NCBI GenBank assembly: GCA_022566235.1
Contig: JADFJI010000184.1
Span: forward strand, 1-5,292
Length of the DNA: 5,292 bases
Direction: 5' to 3'
Origin: Chloroflexota bacterium
GTDB lineage: Bacteria; Chloroflexota; Dehalococcoidia; Plut-88900
Shown: piece by piece, positions 1 to 4,747 of the stretch
Position numbering within the stretch: the first letter of the stretch is position 1
Layout of the letters: every line of letters starts with the position of its first letter
The notes under the pieces: model-generated
What the model saw: only the letters and a program-made list of their open reading frames with translations
Told to the model about the DNA's origin: nothing
Database searches by the model: none
Position numbers and translations under genes: made by a program

Positions 1-1
1 T

Positions 2-412
2 GCCCTGGCCGGGCTGGGGACCGTGGCATGGCTGCAAGGCGACCACGAAAAAGCCCTTAGACTCCACCACGAGAGCTTGGCTAACTTCAAAGACTCCCGC
101 GAAGGGTCAGCCCTAGCTATTTGCCTGGCATGCCTGGCTGGTGGTGTCTATCCTGCCGAAGGTCTACAGAAGCTGGTTGAGCGCCATAATGAGCGCCTAG
201 ACCTGCCTCCTGAAGCCTGGTCCAAGGAAATCATTGCCGAGACTCTCCAACGGGTGGGAACGGCAGCGAAAAAACAGGGTGATCTCGAGCGTGCTACGGC
301 CCTGTTACAGGAGAGCCAGGCTCTGGCTCATGAGATTCGAGACCAGTCTGGGCAACCTTTGCACTGGCGACAGATCACAGGCGTTGCTTGCGAAAACGGA
401 GAGGTCTGCTAG
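2..412 (+). CDS. TPR-repeat protein, C-terminal fragment (LuxR/AfsR-type regulator or predicted ATPase tail), 5' end outside window
   Basis: The reading frame is open from base 2 and ends at TAG 410-412, so only the C-terminal part (about 136 residues) is seen. An ATG/GTG start is not needed, because the first in-window codons (ALAGLGTVAWLQGD) already form a TPR helix. Two TPR-like units are visible. The first spans about bases 2-110 (G-x-x-A-x-x-x-GD, then KALRLHHESLANF). The second spans about bases 240-350 (VGTAAKKQGDLERATALLQES). This GD-x-x-(R/K)A-x-x-L-x-x-ES spacing is typical of the C-terminal TPR arrays of large LuxR-family or AfsR-like regulators and adenylate-cyclase-associated ATPases, where it mediates protein contacts or signal sensing. 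The segment between the units (about 135-230) fits the repeat poorly. After base 355 the repeat similarity continues better in another frame (see findings), so the 3' end may be degraded. No output domain is in the window. TPR content is seen; the parent family is inferred. Confidence 0.6.
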   Translation, partial: ALAGLGTVAWLQGDHEKALRLHHESLANFKDSREGSALAICLACLAGGVYPAEGLQKLVERHNERLDLPPEAWSKEIIAETLQRVGTAAKKQGDLERATALLQESQALAHEIRDQSGQPLHWRQITGVACENGEVC

Positions 413-511
413 GAATTCAAGGCTCGTCGGTCTCATGGAAGCTCTAAAGATTTACAGCAAAGGCACAACCGTCGCGGGGAACTCCAAGGCAGAATTAATC
501 ATTCTCGTTTC

Positions 512-1036
512 TTAACTGTCTTTTTTAGTAATTGGCGTGTGTGTTAGAGCCGCTGCCAACCCAGGCAACCAAGGGTGCTTCCCGCCCTTGATCTCCTTAC
601 CTTCGCAGATCGCTTTCAGGGTCTCCAAGCTGAGCTTGGCGTTCCTCGCATGAATTTCGTCAAACTTAATGGCTTTAAATATCCGCAACTCCATTCCGCT
701 TCGCGCGATCTCATAATCATACACTCGAGTAACCCTTGTCCCACTCCCTTCGGCTTCAACAGTTGAGGTAATTGTCCCTCGAAATGGTCCTCCTAAGGTT
801 GCGACAATTTTCCTGTTTGTCTCCCACTCCTTGACTTTCCAAGGCACGTCATACTTATAACCTGCCGCTGAATAATGAATTGTTGCGGAATCTCCTATGC
901 GTCCCTGGGTACGAATTACATCGGTGACACTGGTCACCCCTGAAAAAAATTCGGCAAGTCGCTCAACTCTTTCTACGGCCCCGAACACCTTCCCCACTCG
1001 CGCATTGATAAAAATACTGGACTCTACTACTGGCAT
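512..1036 (-). CDS. SRPBCC (START / polyketide cyclase-like) family protein
   Basis: This 174-residue protein has the expected length and pattern of the SRPBCC helix-grip fold, a small-ligand-binding domain found in cyclases, lipid carriers and coenzyme-binding proteins. It opens with strand beta1 (VESSIFINA), followed by a helix with the family-typical hydrophobic pattern VGKVFGAVERVERLAEFF (about residues 15-32). Alternating strands follow: GDSATIHYSAAGYKYDVPWKV, KIVATLGGPFRGTITSTVEA and GTRVTRVYDYEI. A long C-terminal helix (about 118-145, ending LETLKAICEG) closes the fold, and a basic tail ends in TKKDS. I chose ATG at 1036 because AGGAGGT lies 8 nt upstream (1045-1051) and the SRPBCC fold begins exactly there. 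The frame stays open 55 codons further upstream to 1201, but that extension has no SRPBCC character. No catalytic residues can be assigned, so ligand and function are unknown. The gene converges on the TPR gene and diverges from the MoaD-like gene. Confidence 0.8.
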   Translation of the reverse strand: MPVVESSIFINARVGKVFGAVERVERLAEFFSGVTSVTDVIRTQGRIGDSATIHYSAAGYKYDVPWKVKEWETNRKIVATLGGPFRGTITSTVEAEGSGTRVTRVYDYEIARSGMELRIFKAIKFDEIHARNAKLSLETLKAICEGKEIKGGKHPWLPGLAAALTHTPITKKDS

Positions 1037-1044
1037 AATCTTCC

Positions 1045-1051
1045 ACCTCCT
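1045..1051 (-). promoter_or_regulatory. Strong ribosome binding site fixing the SRPBCC start
   Basis: On the minus strand this reads AGGAGGT, a full anti-16S match, 8 nt from the ATG at 1036-1034. It decides between the 174-residue protein and a longer 229-codon open frame that starts at 1201 and lacks comparable support. Confidence 0.8.
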
Positions 1052-1160
1052 ATTACCCCGGATTTCCCATATCAAATCCCATCGACTTGGGTGAGATTCT
1101 AGCAGCCATTCCCAGCGCCGTAAAGACTCAGAGACAGGCCCAACACCATTATCATTGTGG

Positions 1161-1175
1161 TCTGGTTGTACCAGA
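1161..1175. promoter_or_regulatory. Candidate operator: perfect palindrome of GntR/FadR type
   Basis: The site reads TCTGGTTGTACCAGA: 6-bp arms around a 3-bp centre with no mismatch. Its core TGGT-N3-ACCA matches the t-n-GT-N3-AC-n-a pattern known for operators of the FadR subgroup of GntR regulators. It sits between two divergent genes, 125 bp upstream of the SRPBCC start and 160 bp upstream of the MoaD-like start. On the minus strand it overlaps TGGTACAAC, a possible but poor extended -10. No GntR gene is in the window, so the regulator is unknown. A chance palindrome is possible. Confidence 0.35.
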
Positions 1176-1284
1176 TCGGCTGAGATGCACAATTCCACCA
1201 CTTTTCTTCCTCATTAGACTTCTCAAGGCCAAGTTAATATTTGATTCTCTGTAATTTCCTAGGATACTACCTGGAACCCTAATG

Positions 1285-1293
1285 TGTTAAAAT
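1285..1293 (+). promoter_or_regulatory. Extended -10 promoter element for the MoaD/ThiS-like gene
   Basis: The sequence TGTTAAAAT contains the TGn extension followed by TAAAAT (5 of 6 to TATAAT). Transcription would begin near 1300, giving a leader of about 35 nt that includes the AGAGAGGAG ribosome binding site. No good -35 lies 16-18 nt upstream, which is acceptable for an extended -10 promoter. An alternative pair, TTGATT (1241-1246) and GATACT (1263-1268), has 16-bp spacing and weaker matches. Confidence 0.45.
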
Positions 1294-1334
1294 AGCTCTA
1301 AATGTGTGGAGACCAGAGAGAGGAGCGGGACTGA

Positions 1335-1586
1335 ATGAAGGTAGACGTTAAGCTGTTTGCGAACCTCAGGGCGAGAATGCCCAATGGCGTTGGCCGTGGG
1401 ACCCTGGAGTTGGAAGACGACGCAACCCTTGTAGACCTTCTGCAAAAGCTTGATATTCCGGAGGAGTTGTCCCAGATGACCCTGATCAATGGGCAGCACT
1501 GCCCTCCGGAGCGAGAGTGGAGAGAGAAGAAGAAGCTGCAGGAAGGAGACGTAGTGAGTGTCTTTCCTCCTCTGGCCGGGGGCTAG
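1335..1586 (+). CDS. MoaD/ThiS family small sulfur-carrier-like protein
   Basis: At 83 residues this has the size and beta-grasp layout of MoaD/ThiS proteins. It has strand MKVDVKLFANLRARM, strand GTLELEDDATLVDLLQKL (the T-(L/V)-x-(D/E)-L-L helix start is a family hallmark), a central INGQ turn (about residues 52-55), and the closing block LQEGDVVSVFPPLAGG. The C-terminal Gly-Gly is what an E1-like enzyme (MoeB/ThiF type) adenylates and converts to a thiocarboxylate. In the best-known members this sulfur goes into molybdopterin or thiamine thiazole; others serve tungsten cofactor, tRNA thiolation or protein tagging. No partner (MoaE, MoeB, ThiF, ThiG) is nearby, so its pathway cannot be told. 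The ATG is supported by AGAGAGGAG ending at 1325, 9 nt upstream. It appears to be a single-gene transcript between the extended -10 and the hairpin at 1688-1715. Confidence 0.85.
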   Translation: MKVDVKLFANLRARMPNGVGRGTLELEDDATLVDLLQKLDIPEELSQMTLINGQHCPPEREWREKKKLQEGDVVSVFPPLAGG

Positions 1587-1687
1587 CGATAGCCGATACC
1601 TGGGGAAGGCAAAAAACCTGGGGGTCTCTTGAGGATTACGGTACTCATGGCAGTTCCTTCTTATGACTTTAATCGTCTGCAAACACA

Positions 1688-1715
1688 AAAGGGCCTTTGA
1701 AGCCAAAGGCCCTTT
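1688..1715 (+). terminator. Hairpin, probable terminator of the MoaD/ThiS-like gene
   Basis: Arms AAAGGGCCTTTG (1688-1699) and CAAAGGCCCTTT (1704-1715) pair perfectly over 12 bp around a 4-nt AAGC loop. The A-rich 5' flank and the TTTCTCT after the stem resemble a rho-independent terminator, though the U tract is short and interrupted. It lies about 100 bp past the stop of the MoaD-like gene and just before the kelch gene. It also falls within an upstream open frame running into the kelch gene, which argues against a kelch start upstream of it. Confidence 0.55.
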
Positions 1716-1740
1716 CTCTATGCTAAGAATATCGTCGAGT

Positions 1741-2727
1741 ATGTGGAAACCCTCCCTGATACTCCTACTCATTCTGATCTTCGTTGTCGGCTGCTCCTCC
1801 GTGTCCATATCCCCCTCCCCGACACCCGAGCCGGCCAGCACTCCAGTTACCACCGCCAGATGGGAAGCCTTCCCATCGCTCCTGACATCCCGGTCCTCAG
1901 TGGGTATAGGGATCGCTGATGGCATGATCTACGCCATAGGCGGGCTGGAGCTGGTCGGCCAGAGCTCCGACTCCGTCGAGACCTTCGACCCCACTGAAGC
2001 CGGAGGTGCGTGGCAACGGGCCCCTTCGCTGCCCATAGGTATACACAATGCCGCAGTGGTGACTGTAGAGGGTAGCTTGTACGTTATTGGGGGGTTCCAG
2101 GGACGCAGGTCCATCCCCTCCAGCGGAGTGTATGAACTGGCTCCCGGTGGAGGGATGTGGGAGGCCAGGGCCTCTCTCCCCGTGGCCCGGGGCGCTTTAA
2201 CGGCGGTGGCATGGAACGGGTCCATATACGTCTTTGGTGGACTGGACAAGGATGGGGTCTCAACTCGAATAGATGTCTATGACCCACGCCTGGACCGCTG
2301 GTCGACACCGGGCAGCATGCCCACGGCCAGAAGCCATTTGGGGGTCGTGGCTGTTGGCCCCCTGATCTATGTCATGGGCGGGCGAGGTGGGGAAGAGAAC
2401 ACCAGCCTCGATCTGCTGGAGATATATGATCCCTCCACTGGTGGCTGGGGAGGAGGGCCCCGCCTGTCCATCCCCCGGGCCAGCATGAGCGTTGCAGAGG
2501 CCGGGGGCCTCATATATGTCCTGGGGGGCGAGGACCTGGACCGTACCCTGGCGTCGACTGAGGTCTACGATCCTGCGCAGGCCCGGTGGAGCACCTTCGC
2601 ACCCCTGCCATCGCCCAGGCACAGCGGAGGCGCGGTGGTCCTTGGTGGCAGGCTCTACTCAATAGGGGGTAGCTCCGAGCCCGGCTTATCCATCACCGAC
2701 GCAAACGATGCCATCGCCATAGAGTAG
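1741..2727 (+). CDS. Kelch-repeat beta-propeller lipoprotein
   Basis: The 328-residue product begins with a lipoprotein signal peptide: MWKP, a hydrophobic core, then a VVGC lipobox with the acylated Cys at residue 18. A Ser/Pro/Thr-rich linker follows (about 19-38). The protein would be exported and anchored by lipid on the outer face of the cytoplasmic membrane, or in the outer membrane if there is one. Six kelch units follow, each with the double-Gly strand end: YAIGG (67-68), YVIGG (117-118), YVFGG (166-167), YVMGG (213-214), YVLGG (262-263) and YSIGG (309-310). They alternate with the Y-D-P...W and LP-x-x-R motifs. Six units imply a closed six-bladed propeller used for ligand or protein binding; no catalytic motif is visible. 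I chose ATG 1741 because the signal peptide starts there. ATG 1720 is possible, and an ATG at 1663 lies upstream of the hairpin. None has a clear ribosome binding site. The ligand is unknown. Confidence 0.85.
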   Translation: MWKPSLILLLILIFVVGCSSVSISPSPTPEPASTPVTTARWEAFPSLLTSRSSVGIGIADGMIYAIGGLELVGQSSDSVETFDPTEAGGAWQRAPSLPIGIHNAAVVTVEGSLYVIGGFQGRRSIPSSGVYELAPGGGMWEARASLPVARGALTAVAWNGSIYVFGGLDKDGVSTRIDVYDPRLDRWSTPGSMPTARSHLGVVAVGPLIYVMGGRGGEENTSLDLLEIYDPSTGGWGGGPRLSIPRASMSVAEAGGLIYVLGGEDLDRTLASTEVYDPAQARWSTFAPLPSPRHSGGAVVLGGRLYSIGGSSEPGLSITDANDAIAIE

Positions 2728-2772
2728 CCTTCACAGGCGAGATGCGCTCTTGTAACGGATATACGGCGCAAT

Positions 2773-3960
2773 TCAAGCGGGCCCCAGGCGGCTGACCAGG
2801 GTCAGCACCGAACTGTAGGCATGCGCCAGGTTGCGCCCTTCCCTGGGGGCGAACTCAGAATTGGACAGAAAACCGATCATCGGGATGTCCCCCAGGCCCT
2901 CCTTTATGATGTTGACGTCGTGGTCCGGTTTCCGGTGAAGTCGGGCGCCTCGCCCCACGCTCTCGAAGTAGAGGGCGAACAGCGGTACATATGGACTTGT
3001 CTCCCGGCCTAGCTGCTCTACCCCCGTTATAAGCTCTTCCCTGGCCGTAGTCGGGTTTCGCACGTGGAACTGGATCGTCTGGCCGGGGTGGGCCTCCTGC
3101 ACCAGGGTTATCGTGCCGGAGTAGGGGTCGACCCTCTCGATGCTGCGGATAAGATAGTCCCCCCGGCTTGGGGGATACTTGTGTTCGTCTATCAGGAGGC
3201 CCGCGAAGACTCCCTTTGAAACCCGCTCTTCCTCCTCTGGAGGGAAAATGGAGAGGGCCCGCTGGAGCATTTCATAGGCAGTCCTGTTGCCGATCTCCAT
3301 TATCACCTTTCCTTCGGACCGGGTGATGAGATACGGCTCCCCAATGGGCTCGCACCCTTGAGATACCGTTGTGCTGTGGGCTATCGGGCCGGAGAACAGC
3401 ACCCCCGATATACCGTGGTTGGCCTCTCTTTTACCCGCCCACTGAACGGTCCTGGAATCTTCTGGATGCCCCGAGGCGGCCGCCCCCACCGTGGGAATGT
3501 GTCCCAGCTCATGGTGTAATGCCTCCAGGAGGTCCGGGGCCTGGACATTGAAGACGTCGGTGAAGAGCAAGAGAAGGTGGTTGTCCCTTGGATTCTCCTC
3601 ACTGGGCCCGAGGGCCCCTGCGAGTCTAGATGCCAGCGTAGAACCGTCCTCGCTCAGGAAGGGCAAGACCTTAAAGCCGTCGGTGGCGAGGGCCATGACC
3701 GCAAGGCCGGGGCTTCCCTCAAACTCGCCCTCACCCGTGATAATGGCCATGGCGCTGCACCCCACGATCTCTGATGTCCCTGTATATTCGCTAAGGGTTC
3801 GGTAGAGATGCCGGTAATGGAAGGAGAATTCTGGGGTGGCAAAGCAGAGGAGGAGGTCTGCTTTGGAGCGGCCGAGTCGCTCCAGGGCACTGGATGATGC
3901 TTCTCTGGCGGCCGTCCCCAGGTCCAGGGATGTGGAATGGCCAACGCCGGCCTGGATCAC
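2773..3960 (-). CDS. FIST N- and C-terminal domain protein (putative small-ligand sensor)
   Basis: This 395-residue protein consists only of the FIST sensory module. The FIST_N region (about residues 30-200) contains DLLLCFATPEF and the hallmark IVGCSAMAIITGEGEFEG (65-82). The FIST_C region (about 208-385) contains PYLITRSEGKVIMEIGNRTAYEML (209-232), SVGRGARLHRKPDHDV (334-349) and GDIPMIGFLSNSEFAP (357-372). The family is proposed, from domain and genomic associations, to bind small ligands such as amino acids. No kinase, GGDEF, chemotaxis or DNA-binding output domain is attached and there is no signal peptide, so it is probably a cytoplasmic stand-alone sensor. A Ser replaces the usual Cys before VGRG. 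The start is GTG 3960: an in-frame TAA lies seven codons upstream (3981-3979), and no other start codon lies between. A clear ribosome binding site is missing. It follows the dioxygenase-like gene by 66 bp on the same strand, probably in one transcript. Confidence 0.85.
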   Translation of the reverse strand: MIQAGVGHSTSLDLGTAAREASSSALERLGRSKADLLLCFATPEFSFHYRHLYRTLSEYTGTSEIVGCSAMAIITGEGEFEGSPGLAVMALATDGFKVLPFLSEDGSTLASRLAGALGPSEENPRDNHLLLLFTDVFNVQAPDLLEALHHELGHIPTVGAAASGHPEDSRTVQWAGKREANHGISGVLFSGPIAHSTTVSQGCEPIGEPYLITRSEGKVIMEIGNRTAYEMLQRALSIFPPEEEERVSKGVFAGLLIDEHKYPPSRGDYLIRSIERVDPYSGTITLVQEAHPGQTIQFHVRNPTTAREELITGVEQLGRETSPYVPLFALYFESVGRGARLHRKPDHDVNIIKEGLGDIPMIGFLSNSEFAPREGRNLAHAYSSVLTLVSRLGPA

Positions 3961-4026
3961 GGGAGTCGGGCCTGCATTTTAGAGGGTAAGGTGGGGAGGT
4001 GTTCCGGCGACGAGAACCTGCGGATC

Positions 4027-4626
4027 TCAATCATCACAGTCGGCGTTGACATAACCGGAGCGGAAGTCGTACACAGCCTCTTTTTCCATATCGAAGGCGT
4101 GACGCCATTGACACCCGATGTCGTTGCCCAGGATGTGGATGGATACGGAGGCCTGGTCCTGACTTATGGTCTCGATCTTGTGAATGTCTCCCTCGGGGGG
4201 TAACAGGTGGGTGATGTCTCCGACCTCCAGGACGTTGGCACAGACCTGGACCAACCGGGCCCGGATAGAGTCGGCGCCGTCATCGGTCCGACGGTAAACA
4301 GTTTCTAGCTGCGTCCCCTGGTATACACCAACCAGGCCCCAGGCCAGGTGGTCGTGGATGGGGGTGGTGCAGCCCACGGGCACCACCATGGCCATCACCG
4401 ATAGAGACCGGTCCTCGCTCCTGTAGATCAGGTACTGGGCGAACTTGTCGGGTATCGGCCTAGTGAAGTCCTCGGTGAGGAAGTCAGGCCGGCTCAGCAG
4501 CTCCTTGAGGAGGGGGTCTATCAGATCGATGGCCCTTTGCCTATCGGTCTGCGACCGGGCGATCTTCACCACCTCATCGACAAACCGGGCGAGAGGTTGG
4601 GGAATGGTTATGTTCTTGGTGCTCAT
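4027..4626 (-). CDS. Cysteine dioxygenase-like cupin (thiol dioxygenase family)
   Basis: This 199-residue, probably cytoplasmic protein belongs to the cysteine dioxygenase (CDO)-type cupins, non-heme iron enzymes that oxidise a thiol to its sulfinic acid with O2. Cupin motif 1 is G-CTTPI-HDH (85-93), followed by LAWGLVGVYQG. Motif 2 is EVGDITHLLPPEGDIHKIE (134-152). His91, His93 and His149 are the expected 3-His iron ligands. Arg69 in IYRSEDR may match the Arg that holds the substrate carboxylate. From His149 onward the spacing matches mammalian CDO: Ser162 and His164 align with the triad Ser153 and His155, but Leu166 stands where Tyr157 is expected, and Leu98 where Cys93 would be. Substrate is therefore uncertain (cysteine, 3-mercaptopropionate or another thiol), and a non-oxidase role is possible. 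Start ATG 4626 has no strong ribosome binding site. It has its own extended -10 at 4674-4682, with the FIST gene downstream. Confidence 0.82.
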   Translation of the reverse strand: MSTKNITIPQPLARFVDEVVKIARSQTDRQRAIDLIDPLLKELLSRPDFLTEDFTRPIPDKFAQYLIYRSEDRSLSVMAMVVPVGCTTPIHDHLAWGLVGVYQGTQLETVYRRTDDGADSIRARLVQVCANVLEVGDITHLLPPEGDIHKIETISQDQASVSIHILGNDIGCQWRHAFDMEKEAVYDFRSGYVNADCDD

Positions 4627-4673
4627 CGGGACTGCTCGGATCGTCCATCGGGGTAGGGGCAGGTGCCTGATTT

Positions 4674-4682
4674 ATGATAGCA
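4674..4682 (-). promoter_or_regulatory. Extended -10 promoter element for the dioxygenase-FIST pair
   Basis: The minus strand reads TGCTATCAT: the TGn extension plus TATCAT (5 of 6 to TATAAT). Transcription would start near 4667, leaving a leader of about 40 nt before ATG 4626. No convincing -35 is seen. The TG dinucleotide is shared with the last bases of the hairpin at 4681-4717, so termination of the aquaporin transcript and initiation of the next would be tightly packed. Confidence 0.45.
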
Positions 4683-4717
4683 CAAGGGGGAACGAGTTGT
4701 GCTCGCTCCCCCTTGTG
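4681..4717 (-). terminator. Long GC-rich hairpin after the aquaporin gene, probable terminator
   Basis: Arms 4681-4696 (CACAAGGGGGAACGAG) and 4702-4717 (CTCGCTCCCCCTTGTG) pair over 16 positions around a 5-nt loop. As plus-strand RNA there is one A-C mismatch. As minus-strand RNA the same position is a G-U pair, so the stem is complete. That favours function in the minus-strand transcript, about 30 bp past the aquaporin stop. A U tract is absent (CUAUCAUAAAUC follows), so it may be an atypical terminator or an mRNA 3'-end stabiliser. Confidence 0.5.
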
Positions 4718-4747
4718 GGCAGATGCATCTATCGTTGCTTAGGCTTC

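Larger units (their letters stand above)
1037..1334. other. Divergent intergenic region (298 bp)
   Basis: This gap separates the minus-strand SRPBCC gene from the plus-strand MoaD-like gene. It holds the SRPBCC ribosome binding site, a perfect 15-bp palindrome at 1161-1175, an AT-rich block around 1230-1260, and an extended -10 element at 1285-1293 serving the plus strand. A minus-strand open frame covers 1037-1201 in phase with the SRPBCC gene, but it shows no recognisable domain. I see no RNA gene here. Confidence 0.6.

Noticed and set aside
234..515. Plus-strand open frame of 93 codons overlapping the TPR gene end
   Set aside because: Most of it is the shifted frame of the TPR coding region. 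Its unique tail has no recognisable motif and runs into the stop of the SRPBCC gene. It could include decayed TPR sequence but not an independent gene.
1037..1201. 55-codon in-frame N-terminal extension of the SRPBCC gene
   Set aside because: The strong ribosome binding site at 1045-1051 and the start of the fold at Met 1036 make the extension unlikely. It is Trp/Arg-rich with no domain pattern.
1287..1925. Minus-strand open frame of 212 codons across the MoaD-like gene and the start of the kelch gene
   Set aside because: It is antisense to two well-supported genes and a hairpin, has low-complexity composition and no domain pattern.
1929..2622. Several minus-strand open frames within the kelch gene
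   Set aside because: They are shadows of the GC-rich kelch coding frame, with Pro/Gly/Arg-rich sequence and no motif.
2728..2772. Possible bidirectional terminator between the convergent kelch and FIST genes
   Set aside because: The 45-bp gap has no stem longer than 3-4 bp and no T tract on either strand.
3369..4203. Plus- and minus-strand open frames overlapping the FIST gene and the FIST-dioxygenase gap
   Set aside because: All overlap the FIST or dioxygenase coding frames and show no family features or ribosome binding sites.
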